DNA from: Vombatus ursinus
Taxonomy: Eukaryota > Chordata > Mammalia > Diprotodontia > Vombatidae
Length of the DNA: 64,000 nt
Direction: 5' to 3'
Assembly (NCBI RefSeq): GCF_900497805.2
Contig: NW_020954585.1
Location: forward strand, 46,845,860-46,909,859
Position numbers and translations under genes: made by a program
The notes under the pieces: generated by a model
Database searches by the model: none
What the model saw: only the letters and a program-made list of their open reading frames with translations
What the model was told of the DNA's origin: nothing
Part shown: positions 32,559 to 42,800 of the stretch, in pieces
Layout: the number at the start of each line of letters is the position of its first letter
Numbering within the stretch: the stretch's first letter is position 1

Positions 32559-32800
32559 GGGCAGTTAGGTGGTGCAGCAGGTAGAGTTCTGGGCCTGAAG
32601 TCAAGAAGACAGATCTTCTTAAACTCATATCTGGCCTCAGACACTTACTAGCTGTGTGACCTTGGGCAAATCATGTAACCATGTCTGCCTCAGTTTCCTC
32701 ATTTGTAAAATGAGCTGGAGAAGGAAATGGCTCCAGTACCTTTGCAAGAAAAACCCCAAATAGGATCTGGAAAAGTCAGACATGACTGAAAAACTGCCAG
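32559..32800 (+). mobile_element. BovB-tailed SINE (RTESINE-like)
   Basis: Head GGGCAGTTAGGTGGTGCAGC, CORE CTTACTAGCTGTGTGACCTT, then the BovB-type tail GAGCTGGAGAAGGAAATGGC and AAGTCAGACATGACTGAAAA. All parts in order. Confidence 0.8.
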
Positions 32801-32910
32801 GCCCTGTGCTAGGTGTTGGGGATGTGAAAATATTAGACAGTCTGTGCCCTCAAAAAGCTTACATACTATCTGGGGAAATAACATGAACACACATAAAAAT
32901 GCATACCAAA
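32801..32910 (-). mobile_element. L2 3' end, minus strand
   Basis: TGCCAGGCCCTGTGCTAGGT, TGGGGATGTGAAAATATTAG and CCCTCAAAAAGCTTACATAC. The SINE above abuts it. Confidence 0.6.
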
Positions 32911-33076
32911 AAGACACAGGGAAATGAGGGAAGGGGTTGTGCTAGAGTCAGCTCAAAATCAGAGCTGATCGTTATATCTGCATTTATACCTCAGAAATTG
33001 GCAAATACTACAAATCAGCACTTGATTTATCGTTTTGCTGTGTAGAATTTGAATGGCGGTGGAGAAAATGTTAATA

Positions 33077-33084
33077 ATGCAAAT
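33077..33084 (+). promoter_or_regulatory. POU octamer ATGCAAAT upstream of the CpG island
   Basis: Perfect octamer site in an AT-rich, repeat-free patch about 110 bp before the CpG island. The motif is seen; function is inferred only. Confidence 0.3.
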
Positions 33085-33184
33085 TAAAACTAAATGTATG
33101 CCCCATGAACACTTTTTCCTCCCAGAGGGCTGGTTGTAAAACATTTACTAGCACAATGTGGGGGGAAGGAGAATCTGAAAAGCC

Positions 33185-33965
33185 TCCCGCATAAGATGAC
33201 CCACAGCCGGCGTTGCAAAGGATTACAACCGGTTTTCCTCCCTGCAACTCTGTTAAACACGTTTTATTTTATAGCCAGGATTCTTAAAACAACGCTAGGC
33301 GCATTGTACGGGGAAGCCTCGTTCTGGGGCCCGCGCGGGCCTTCGCGCTTTCCTCGTCTGCCCCGCCCTCCAGAGCGGTTGTTCCGTCCAGGGGCCAGTA
33401 GGTGGCGCCAACGTCCGCTTCGCCAAACGGCCTCGTGGACGTGGGATGCAGCCGACTCTCAGCCGTTCTGCTCTTGCGCACTGAGGTGAGGAGGGAGCGG
33501 GCACAGGGAGGCGAGGGACCGGCGACGGGAGAGGAAAGGACGCGGCGGAGTTGAGAGTGAGGACCTGCGGAGCTCCTGGCTGGGAAGGCAGGAAGAGGCG
33601 GCTAGCACCGCGAGACAAGGTTCGGGGGGGGGGGGGGTGAGTAAGACCAACTTGGGGCCGCTCCCTGCGGAGGGTGGGGGCCGGGGAGGTTGAGTCCACG
33701 TGCGTATCGGAGAGCGGACGTCAGGGGGGAGGGGGCGACGTCGAGCGCGAGGCCGGCGCGGCACGGGATGTGGGGGCGGGGGCGCGCGACGCTCTCGTCA
33801 GGACCTGCCCCCTCCCGCCGCAGCGTGGGGCTGGGGGGCCGGGAGTCCGGAAGCCTTGCCCCCTAGGGCCACGACGGGCGTCCTCCAGCCTTCGACGGCT
33901 CCCTGGAGGGGAGTGGAGCCCGGCGACCCGGGCCGACCCCTCCCTGGGTGAAAAAATCTGTCACC
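33185..33965 (+). promoter_or_regulatory. RADIL: CpG island, likely RADIL promoter and exon 1
   Basis: A sharp rise in GC and CpG content against CpG-poor flanks. It is the only such region in the window and lies upstream of the first RADIL coding exon on the same strand. It holds GC boxes, a CRE-like GGACGTCAG near 33716 and a CTCF core at 33395-33410. RADIL needs a non-coding first exon because exon 2 starts with 5' UTR. Two donor candidates are seen: GAG|GTGAGG at 33485/33486 and G|GTGAGTAAG at 33636/33637, the latter right after a run of 14 G (33624-33637). Which is used cannot be told from sequence. Several overlapping open frames on both strands here are compositional. Confidence 0.75.
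33395..33410 (+). promoter_or_regulatory. Near-perfect CTCF core site
   Basis: CCAGTAGGTGGCGCCA matches every position of the core consensus CCASYAGRKGGCRSYR. It sits in the CpG island at the presumed RADIL 5' end. Binding is not shown. Confidence 0.6.
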
Positions 33966-34279
33966 TGGGCAGAGAGAGCTCGCCGAAGGAGCGGGGCGAG
34001 AGTGGGCAGAGAGGAAAATTCCGAAGAGCAATGAGAGAAAACGAGAATACGTGGGTTGTCCCTGTGCCCAGAAAGTCAAGACCGAGAGAGAGGGGAAAGT
34101 GTTGAATGGAGGTTTGTCTGGTTGCTATTGGAGACTAGACCTGCCCTCCTGACTGTACCAATGGCACGGACGAGGAATGCATGCAGGTGGTTTTTGTTAG
34201 GGGACCCATACCCCGATCTGGAGTTGGTTTTTTCTGATGTGATGGAGATATGCAGCAAGAGATGGGCAAGAAGGACCCT

Positions 34280-34552
34280 CTGTGTGTGTGTGTGTGTAAG
34301 TAAGTGTGAAAGCAGAGATACCGAAGTGTGTGCATTTGGGTGGGGGGGGGCTGCCTTAAATAACCAAGGGAAACTTCAGCTTTGAAAATGTAGGAGATGG
34401 GAAAGAAGGCGAGAGAGAGAAACTGACTGACTGACTGTGTGTGTGTGTTTGCGTGTGTGTTTGCAAATAGGAGCACTGAAGTATGTGCGCTTGGGGAGGT
34501 GGGGGTGGGGGGCGCTCCTTTAAAAAAAACGGAGAAACTTCAGCTCTAGGAA
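34280..34552 (+). repeat. Diverged tandem duplication after the CpG island
   Basis: Two similar blocks, about 34280-34395 and 34435-34552. Each has a GT run, then (C)CGAAGTGTGTGCATTTGGG versus CTGAAGTATGTGCGCTTGGG, a G-rich patch, an A-rich patch and AAACTTCAGC. Offsets are 154 bp for the first landmark (34321 vs 34475) and 164 bp for the last (34371 vs 34535), so one copy has gained about 10 bp. Confidence 0.7.
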
Positions 34553-34660
34553 TGCAGGCACTAGACGTTCTTTGCAGCCTTTCCAGAGGTAGCCTTTGAC
34601 TTTAAACTTTGGTCAGATTCCTAAATTCGAAGAAAGATAGAATTGAAAGAGACCTTAAAG

Positions 34661-34827
34661 CGGGAGCTTTTAATCTTTTTTGCAGTCTGGTGAAAAATAT
34701 GTATCCCTTCTGTTGTCTACATTCATAATTGAAGGAAATGCTAAAATTCAGTTAGAGGTTAGTGAAAATGAAAATGTGATTTTTTTTTCTTTGTCCAAGT
34801 TCATGAATCCCGTGTTAAGAAGCCCTG
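34661..34827 (-). mobile_element. hAT-type MITE, copy 4
   Basis: Minus-strand, shortened copy of the family at 1.7, 12.8 and 14.4 kb: GAGCTTTTAATCTTTTTTGC at the left and GTTAAGAAGCCCTG at the right. Flanks CCTTAAAG and ACTTAGAG agree at 6 of 8 positions. Lies in RADIL intron 1. Confidence 0.65.
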
Positions 34828-36515
34828 ACTTAGAGAAAAATGCCTGGCACATAGTAGGCATTCAGTACTGTTTTGTTGATTTGATTTGGTGTAGTCATCA
34901 AACTCCTATTTGATTTAAATTCAATTAAACAGATATTTAGCATGTAAAAAAAAAGGACAGGTACACAGAAAGGAGCTTGCAAAAACCAGTGTCTACTTAT
35001 TCATAGTTAAGCTGATATTTATTATTGGGGGAAGTTTTGCTAAGTGGAGCACATTAGGGGAAAAGGGCACCTGTTGGGTTCTCCCATGTTTTCAGAGTAG
35101 TTAATGCAAGTGAAGCTCCTAATTTTTTTTTTCCCCGAAAAAGAAACTATATCCTTTTCCTTTATTCCACCCAGACATGTATTGCCAGGATGTGTCCATC
35201 GTGTTCAAACAGAACAAAACATTGGGGAAAAAAATAGATAACAGACCCTGGATTAGCAGATACGAGAGAGCTACTGTAGAATAAACAGGAATATTTCAAT
35301 ATCACGTATACTGTCATACAAACCAAAGTTGGTAATTAGTGGAGCAATTGCAAGTCTTTTAACTATGTAAAGTGTTTAATCCAAAATAGCTGAAAAGAAT
35401 TTTTGATTACTCAGGTAGTGCCTTTTCTAAAGTCATATGTACCAGAGACTCAGAACTTTTGTTTCCAGGAATTAGTGGTGATTCTGTTGTTTTTATTTTA
35501 ATCATCCATTGAAAACCCTCCTAACTAAATAGTCTTTCATAGCAGAATGCTTTTTGGTCTGCTCTTGGTAATTTTTGCATTTGAAAATAGCACTATTGCT
35601 GGAATCACAGAGATAGGGGGATTTTAATAGGTAGAGGGAAACCAGAGCATACAAGCTCACACTTTTTATTTCCTTTACTGGTTAAAATTTATAATAGGTT
35701 CCACATCGTAGTTTTGGAACTGTAACTTGCCTCCACCCATCTCGTTTGCACAGAACATTGCATCAACCTCCTCCCCTCTATTCCTTCTCCCACTGGGATG
35801 ACTTCAGTCTGTTTTTCATCAGAAATTGGACTCTCTTTCAAGGACATGAGAAAAACATTCTCTAAAAGTAGCAATTACAAGTTTAATATAGGCATCTTAT
35901 TTGTACCACCAAACCAGCACGTGTATTTAGTTTAGGACTTCTTTTGGGGAGGGGGGAGTATCAGGACTCAGAAAAATAATTAGCTCACTCTGCCTAAGAA
36001 ATAAATCAGGTTACATAGTGCCAACCCCATAGCGTTCTCATTGACTCCTCCTCTTGCACTTTTCCTCTTTTTGAACCTGCAGTATTTTTGACAAACAATT
36101 TGTTATGTGCAACCTGTAATTACTTAAGAAAGTAGACAGGAAAAAGGGTGACTGTGCTTTCAGCAGTTCCTCTCTTAGAGAGTTGCAGTGAGACATTACT
36201 CAGAGAAATGCTTTCTGAAATATCTAAAATATATGGTAGTCCTGATGGGGATATTTGGCTTTGATCGTATTATGTCAAAGACTTATGGATTTTAAAGAGG
36301 AATAATAGCCAATGAATAGCATCCGCTTTTTTAAACATCTTTAAACAAAAGCAGTTTAGCAGTATTTCTGCAAAGCAAACTGCCTAAAAGGTGGGGTACA
36401 AAAGATATTTCCTCATTAGTGTAGTGTCTTAAGGAATTTTTAATGTCCATTTATTCTGAATGTCTCCTGACAATGACTTTTTCCTACTTGGAGGTGATCA
36501 ACCTGCCTGCATTGT
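34828..36515. other. RADIL intron 1, few repeats recognised
   Basis: After a short L2-like terminus (GCCTGGCACATAGTAGGCAT, 34841-34860), about 1.6 kb without a recognised element or exon. The low repeat content next to the promoter may reflect regulatory constraint. Confidence 0.4.
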
Positions 36516-36681
36516 TTTGTTTTTTGTTTTTTTTTTTTTTGGTGAGGCAGTTGGGGTGAAGTGACTTGTCAGGGGTCACACAGCTTGCAAGTGTCAAGTG
36601 TTTGGTCTGAGGTTGGATTTGAACTCAGGTCCTCCTGACTTCAGGGCCGGTGCTCTATCCACTGCGCCACCTAGGTGCCCT
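36516..36681 (-). mobile_element. WSINE1-like SINE with target duplication
   Basis: T-run, then CACACAGCTTGCAAGTGTCA, GGATTTGAACTCAGGTCCTC and the inverse head ACTGCGCCACCTAGGTGCCC. Flanks ACCTGCCTGCATTGT (36501-36515) and GCCTGCCTACATTGT (from 36683) form the target duplication. Confidence 0.85.
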
Positions 36682-36699
36682 AGCCTGCCTACATTGTAT

Positions 36700-37440
36700 A
36701 GGACATCACTTAGAAGGACTCAGGCTTCTAAAGGCATTAAGTTGCCTACTCCAGTCTTTGCATTATGAAGAGGCATTGCAGACCAAATGACATGTGTAAG
36801 ACTTTCTGTTTTTTGTTCCATGAATATAGCAAATCTTCTTCAGGAATGCACTGAATAGGCACAGACTTGCTAAGGAAGAAAAGAGTGATCAGATACACAG
36901 AACAATTTGTAAAGTAATTGAGGTATGAAGCATTTCAAAGTTCTTTGAGATTTTCTGGTGGCCATTAAGCAGTAGATAATGTGAAAGGCAGAAATATTAG
37001 AAATTTGATATTCAGGTCCATGAAATTTCTTGTGGTGGTTAAGAAATGATGATGATAAGCTGATCTTTAACTACTTTTTCTCAGATTCTGAACCACCAGT
37101 TTTGAAAATTGACTCCATAAGCCTGAAATGAGATATAATTGCTCTTAGAATTGGGAGTACTTTGGAGCTATCAGTGTAATACACTGTCAGAAAGACATGT
37201 GCTGGCCACAAAAATACTAAATAAGAATGTTATAATTGATGTTAAAGATATTGCAAACTAAACAGGGCAAGAAACCATGACCAGCATGTGCTTTCTAGGG
37301 CATTCCTTAGGTAAGCAAAACTTCAGACTGATTTCTTTTTGGATTTCTTTCACATGTGCCCCTCCCTTCAACAAAACAAAGCTTCGCACACTCACTTTAC
37401 TTTTAACCTATCTTTAGAGTATCTGAAATACCTGTATTCA
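36700..37440. other. RADIL intron 1, unassigned
   Basis: No exon or repeat recognised. Confidence 0.35.
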
Positions 37441-37515
37441 AACAAATTTTAGAAATTTGGAAAGAGAACTGGCTTTGAAGTCAGAAGGACCAATGTTCAA
37501 ATTCTTCCTTGGACT
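37441..37515 (+). mobile_element. SINE head fragment
   Basis: GGCTTTGAAGTCAGAAGGAC and TGTTCAAATTCTTCCTTGGA match a CORE-SINE head. Its missing 3' half may be the MIR-like text at 38560-38680 (AACCCTGATCAAGTCATTTA, TCAGTTTCTTCAATTGTAAA). In that case the L1 at 37516-38555 landed inside this SINE. Confidence 0.6.
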
Positions 37516-38555
37516 TTCTCTTTTTTTTTTTTTTTTTTTATTGTGACCAACACACCTTAACATTTTTTTTAATATTTTATTTTTTCCCCAATTACATGTA
37601 AAAACAATTTTGACATTTTTTAAAGTTTTGAGTTCCAAATTCTATTCCTCCCCTCCCCCTCTCTGAGATGGTAAGCAATCTGATATAGGTTATATATGTG
37701 CAATCATGTAGAACATTTCATATTAATTGTTTTGTACAAGAAGACTCAAAAAAAAAAGAAAGTAAAAAAGTGTGTTTCGATCTGTATTCAGACATCAGTT
37801 CTTTGTCTGGAAGTGGATAGCATTTTTCATCATGAGTTCTTTGGGATTGTCTTGGATCATTGTATTGCTGAGAATAGCTAAATCATTCATAGTTGATCAT
37901 TATACAGTGTTGCTGTTGTTGTGTCCAATGTTCTCCTGGTTCTGCTGGCTTCACTTTGTATCAGTTCATTTAAGTCTTTCCAGGTTTTTCTGAAATCATC
38001 CTGCTTGTCATTTCTTATAGCACAATAATATTTTATTTTATTTTATTTTTTTGTTTTTTTGGGTTAGGCAGTGGGGTTAAGTGTCTTGCCTAGGGTCACA
38101 CAGCTAGTAAGTGTTATGCGTCCGAGGCCGGATTTGAACTCAGGTCCTCCTGAATTCCGGGCCGGTGCTCTATCCACTGAGCCACCTAGCTGCCTGCACA
38201 ATAATATTTTATTACAATCATACCGTAGCTTGTTCAGTTATTCCCCAATTAATGGGTATCCCCTCAATTTCCAGTTCTTAGTCACCACAAAGAAGAGCTG
38301 GTATAAATATTTTTGTACAAATAGATTCTTTTCCTTTTTTTTTTTGTAATCTCTTTGGAATACAGACCTAGTGGTGATACTGCTGAATCAAAGGCTATAC
38401 ACAATTTCATACCCCTTTGGACATAGTTCCAAATTGCCTTCCAGAGTGATTAGATCAGTTCACAGCTCCATCAACAGTGCATTAGTGTCCTAGTTTTCCC
38501 ACATCCCCTCCAACATTTATCATTTTCCTTTTTTGTCATATTAGCCTTGTTGGAT
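37516..38555 (-). mobile_element. L1 LINE 3' end, minus strand, with nested SINE
   Basis: Starts with the inverse poly-A tail (T-run), then the inverse L1 3' UTR: CCCCAATTACATGTAAAAAC, TTTGTCTGGAAGTGGATAGC, TTCTCCTGGTTCTGCTGGCT, TTTCCAGGTTTTTCTGAAAT, ATTCCCCAATTAATGGGTAT, TTCCAAATTGCCTTCCAGAG. It ends near 38555, about 0.87 kb excluding the SINE at 38043-38196. Non-coding tail only. Confidence 0.85.
38043..38196 (-). mobile_element. WSINE1-like SINE inside L1
   Basis: Inverse SINE (TAGGGTCACACAGCTAGTAA, GGATTTGAACTCAGGTCCTC, TGAGCCACCTAGCTGCCTG). CACAATAATATTTTATT is found on both sides (from about 38021 and from 38197), a 17-bp target duplication of L1 sequence. Confidence 0.9.
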
Positions 38556-38689
38556 TTTCAACCCTGATCAAGTCATTTAACTTCCCTGAGCCTCAGTTTC
38601 TTCAATTGTAAAGTGAGGGGGTCAGACTAGATGTCTTCTGATGTCTTTTCTAGCTTTAGATCTGTGATTCTGTGCTAGCGCTTTATAGG

Positions 38690-39117
38690 AACTGGAGTAT
38701 ATAGCCACATACCACATCTGCTTGTTTCCTACCTGGTAAGAGGATTCGTACTTGTGAGCCCTAAGCAAGGAGTTAGAGTAGGTGGTAAGCCTCTCATAAG
38801 AGGTAGAATGTTAGGCAGTTAGAACTCACATAAAACCTGGTAGGTAGGTGCTAATATAGGACTATTTGGTAGAGTGATTAGTTTTATTATATGTTCCTAA
38901 TCGTTAATGTTTGAGGAAAGTGAATGACTAAGACCTAATTATCAAAAGAGGTTTCATGACATACTTGGCAGGAGGGAGAAATCCTTCTAAAGAATGTAAT
39001 TGAAGAGTAGTAGTGAACTAGAAACTAGGATCAAAGTGATTTTGTAATGTTATAATTTGAGAGCCATAGCTCTCATTGGGCTTCCAATTCCAAAGGCTTT
39101 TAGAAAAGAATTCTCCT
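38690..39117. other. RADIL intron 1, unassigned
   Basis: No exon or repeat recognised between the SINE remnant and the C-run. Confidence 0.35.
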
Positions 39118-39140
39118 CCCCCCCCCCCCCCCCCCCCCCC
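39118..39140 (+). repeat. Run of 23 cytosines
   Basis: Uninterrupted C homopolymer on the transcribed-sense strand of RADIL intron 1, preceded by a short CTCCTC patch. Poly-C this long is rare in mammal genomes compared with poly-A. Its length may be uncertain in sequencing. Confidence 0.9.
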
Positions 39141-39671
39141 GATAACTTAAGGCATTATGAACTTGAAACATGATAGTACAGTCTAGTGGTCACTGGACTA
39201 ATAACCAGAAGATGTGGGTTTGGTTTTTAGGTATTCCATCTATTTATGGTGAACTTCAGATATCTAATTCATAAATGGAGAGAAAAATCTTTTCTCCATG
39301 TCCTTACTTTTTATACAGATGATGGGAAGAGAGATTGAGAAAATGTTTCTTAAGTGATTTGACTTTGTTAGAGACGTGTCCTGTATAATTATGATTTTTG
39401 TAGCACACTAAGTCTTCACATGATTATTCACCCCACTCCCTTCATCCCCCCTCAACAAAATATTGCATCTGTCTGGCCTGGAAAGAGCCTAAATACCAGT
39501 TTTGAAGCAGTGGGTGGAATGCAGAAATTCCAGTCATGCTTACATTGCTTCTGGAATAGCCTTTTTGTGTCCTTTGTGTGTGTGACTTCCTAACATTCTG
39601 ATGCACTGTCCCTAAGAAGCATTTCTTTGCTATGCTAGAACCCAGTTTCTTGAATGTCAATTTGTTTCTTC
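39141..39671. other. RADIL intron 1, unassigned
   Basis: Nothing recognised. The open frame that spans 39442-39777 on the minus strand takes its C-terminal text from the SINE at 39688. Confidence 0.35.
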
Positions 39672-39687
39672 CATTTAAAATTAACTT

Positions 39688-39838
39688 GGGGCAGCTAGGT
39701 GGCGCAGTGGATAGAGCACCAGCCCTGGATTCAGGAGGACCTGAGTTCAAATGTGGCCTCAGACACGTAACACTCACTAGCTGTGTGACTCAGGGCAAGT
39801 CACTTAACCCCATTGCCTAGCTAAAAAATACAAACAAA
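39688..39838 (+). mobile_element. WSINE1-like SINE with perfect target duplication
   Basis: GGGGCAGCTAGGTGGCGCAG head with A-box-like TGGCGCAGTGG, B-box GAGTTCAAATGTGGCCTCAG, CORE CACTAGCTGTGTGACTCAGG. CATTTAAAATTAACTT is exact at 39672-39687 and 39839-39854. Very well preserved, so probably young. Confidence 0.92.
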
Positions 39839-39854
39839 CATTTAAAATTAACTT

Positions 39855-40961
39855 ACGAAGATCTGGTCTCCAGTTGTATTTGAGTCATGTTTCTATAATA
39901 GCAAAGGTAGCAAGCAGGATCAGGGAATGGAATAGCACTCAAGGGGACTGATTGCAAAAGGTTATTAAGTCTTTTGAATCCTGACTAATTTCAACTGTTC
40001 TCTAATTGAGTTATACAACTTCTGAGATGAGCATAGTTTCTTCAAATCCTGTGCCAGGTGGGCCCTCCGCAGCCTAACTGGGTCATTCTTGTTGAACTTA
40101 AGCTCCTTAATTATAATTGACACTTCTTTCATTCAGCAATTATCTGCTGAGCTTCTTCTGTGTAAAAGGCATTTTATCAGGTGCTTCCTAGAAATCTATA
40201 CCCCCAGAGAAGTATGTGATTGCCACTTCCATTGGGCATTTTTGTTTTGTTTTCCATTTTATTTTTCAGTCAGCAAGCATTTATTTTCTCTCCCTCCCAC
40301 CCCCATTCTTCCATTGAGAAAGGAAAAAAAAAAAAGAAAAGCATTCTAACAATTATGCATAAGCAAACAAAAGAAATTATTAGGCATATTTGTGATATAA
40401 ATTTGGGATCCTAGTTGAGACTGGTAATGAGAGCTCTCTAGTAGTTTGTTTCTGGAAAAGTATTTGAGTTCCTTCCTGTACCACAGTCCCTCTCTGATGC
40501 TTCATCATGGCCTAGAAGTAACATTAAGTTCTGGGGGGCTTCGTTAGCAGATCCTGGCAAGTCCCACTCAGCTGGAATTGTGTCTTGTATGGGTGTGCTG
40601 ATGGTCTGTATGCCTGATGAAGTTAATTATCAAAATGTTGGCTACTAAGTGATAACTGTTTTAAGCCAAAGAAATTCTGAAAGATTACTAAAGCACAAAA
40701 GGTTTTGTTTCTGATTTTCATTTCACACCAAAAGGATCACACGATCCTTGAAATATTAAACGAATTCAGCCCATTCAAATCTAACTTGTTTCCTACAGTG
40801 TTCACTGCCCTTGAAGATCAGGATCATTTACTTGGTTCAGATTGAGAGACCTCTTGAGAATAGAATAGTGGTCTTATTGCATCACATTCAGTTGCTTCTA
40901 AAGACTTACTTGATGTTCGTGATCATGATGTTCATCTATCTTCGTTCTTACTCTCTTCTAG
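39855..40961. other. RADIL intron 1, end
   Basis: No coding exon. CAGTCAGCAAGCATTTATTT near 40270 and the A-run at 40324 suggest an old L2 or SINE end. The last bases before 40962 form the RADIL acceptor (CTTACTCTCTTCTAG). Confidence 0.4.
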
Positions 40962-41557
40962 GAAGCTATTTGTATCTTTTGACTGAAGCTCAAAGTCTTA
41001 TTCCGTGACGACCTCTCCCACGATGTTTTATGGATCTCCTTCTACCATGTCCCCACCTAGCAAGAGCAAACTAAAGCGTCAGAGTCGCCTACTCTCTCAC
41101 ATGCTATCCCGAACACTGAGCTACAAGGACCGAGGCTGTGATTCTGCTTTTCCCAGCTTGGGTGCCAGTGATGACCCTGCAGAGCTTTCCACACAACTTT
41201 CTGCCCCAGGTGTCCTGAAGGTGTTTGGGGACAATGTCTGTACAGGTGCCCACTACAAGAGTGTCCTGGCCACAGCTAGCTCTAGTGCTCAGGAGCTGGT
41301 AAAGGAGGCACTGGAGCGTTATGCTTTGAATGCAGTGTCAGCCAGCCAGTATGTGCTATGTGATGTGGTGGGGCGATTTGGGGACTTAGGACAGCAATGG
41401 CAGGCAGAATGCCTTCGAGTCCTACGGGATAATGAGAAGCCCCTTTTGATTCAGGACCTGTGGAAGCCCCGAGAAGGCTTCTCTCGGAGGTTTGAGTTGA
41501 GAAAGAGATCAGAGGTGGAAGAATTGGCTGCCAGGGATGTGGACACCATCACAGCAG
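40962..41557 (+). CDS. RADIL: RADIL, first coding exon (RA domain)
   Basis: Acceptor CTTCTAG|GAAGC at 40961/40962 and donor GCAG|GTGAG at 41557/41558. The coding part begins at ATG 41023 (A at -3). An in-frame TGA at 40984 and only a GTG (41005) lie upstream, and human RADIL also starts MFYG. 40962-41022 is 5' UTR. It encodes 178 complete residues plus one base: MFYGSPSTMSPPSKSKLKRQ, a basic Ser-rich N-terminus, a conserved FPSLGASDDPAELSTQLSAP linker, then the Ras-associating domain (about 61-164; GVLKVFGDNVCTGAHYKSVL to WKPREGFSRRFELRKRSEVE). RADIL is a Rap1 effector acting in integrin adhesion and neural-crest migration. The FHA-like, DIL and PDZ domains would be in exons past the window. 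The exon is intact; promoter, non-coding exon 1 and the downstream 22.4 kb of intron fit. Identity is from remembered human sequence. Confidence 0.96.
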
Positions 41558-42320
41558 GTGAGAAGGATAGGAGAATACAGAAAGGCCATATGGCTGAGTC
41601 CTTGGGGGTGGTCTAGCGTAGAGAAAGGGAGAAAGAACAAGGAGCTTTCTACTGTCTCAGGAGCCAGGGTATACTTAAACAAAAAGGTCCTTTTTTAGGT
41701 GTTTTGTATTCTTTGCTCCTCTAAAGTCCTACTCCAGTACCTTGTCTTGATATGGAGGTGGCCATACATTTTCGAAAGCTGTGACAGGAGAGTGCTGGCT
41801 TTGCTGCATTCTGTTAAGCTAAGAAGGCTCTGAGCGTGCTTTCAGTGACTCCCTGTATCTGGTCTGAAGGAAAGCCTGGTTAAGTTTGGGGTGGGTCATC
41901 ACCAGAAAGTTGGCCACAAGATGGTGAACTTTTTTGGTTATAGCAACCTACAAACATCTGCTTCAGTGTAGAGAGATTAGGATTTGTGTGGATGGAGGAG
42001 TACTTGTAGTAATGAAAGTATAGGTCTGTGGAAGTTTGAAGCAAAAGGTGTTACTTCCAAAGGAATCAACAGGTTTTTTTGTGGTATATGAAGATTTCCT
42101 ACTACATTTCTTGTGTGTGTGGGGAACTCCTCTAAGTTTACTATACCACAAAGTGAATGCTGATGCTTTACTTCCAATGTTCTTTTGCATTTAATCTGTT
42201 AATCCTTAAGTACAGCTGTTTGGATGTTCTTTTTCTTGACTGCTTTTCCACTATTGGTTTGCCTCTGTCTTCTTTCTTGTCAGCTTCCATTTTTTCTGGT
42301 TTCTTCCAGTTTGATTTTAC
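41558..42320. other. RADIL intron 2, unassigned start
   Basis: No second coding exon is seen; the reading frame runs 59 bp past the donor before a stop. No repeat recognised until the L1 at 42.3 kb. Confidence 0.45.
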
Positions 42321-42324
42321 AAGA

Positions 42325-42800
42325 ACAGATTTCATGACATTGACTTGGATCGTTGTATTGCTGAGAATAGCTAAGCCAGTCACAGTTCATCATATACAGT
42401 ATTGCTGTTACTGTGTATAATGTTCTCTTGGTTCTGTTCATTTCACCTTTCATCAGTTCATGTAGGTCTTTCCAGGTTTTTCTGAAATCATCCTGCTTGT
42501 CATGTTTAGCCATTCCCCAATTGATGAGCATCCCTTTGATATCCAATTCTTAGCCACCACAAAAAGAGCTGCTATAAATATTTTTGTGCAGATATGTCCT
42601 TTTCACTTTTTCTGGATGTCTCTGGGTTATAGACCTAATAGTGGTATTGCTGGATTAAAGGGTATGCACAGTTTTATAGCCCTTTGGGCATAATTCCAAA
42701 TTGCTCTCCGGAATAGTTGAATATGTTCATAGTTCGAACCAACAGTGCATAAATGTCCTGGTTTTCCTACATTCCTTCCATTGTTGGTCATTGTACTCTA
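42325..42800 (-). mobile_element. L1 3' UTR, minus strand
   Basis: GACTTGGATCGTTGTATTGC, TTCTCTTGGTTCTGTTCATT, TTTCCAGGTTTTTCTGAAAT, ATTCCCCAATTGATGAGCAT, GGTATTGCTGGATTAAAGGG, TCCAAATTGCTCTCCGGAAT. Same 3' UTR as the L1 at 37.5 kb, truncated on both sides. Confidence 0.85.

Noticed and set aside
33196-34385. Many overlapping open frames of 60-143 residues on both strands
   Set aside because: CpG islands have few stop codons. No frame shows a recognisable domain, and the region is better explained as promoter plus non-coding exon.
39742-39762. tRNA gene suggested by A- and B-box-like motifs (also in other SINE heads)
   Set aside because: The boxes belong to SINE heads that have tails and target duplications; no cloverleaf or acceptor stem was seen.
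41005-41022. GTG at 41005 as the RADIL start
   Set aside because: ATG at 41023 has a good context and gives the MFYG start known from human RADIL.
41558-41616. Open frame running past the RADIL exon to 41616
   Set aside because: The GCAG|GTGAG donor at 41557/41558 and the match to RADIL up to DTITAG show that coding ends there and the rest is intron.
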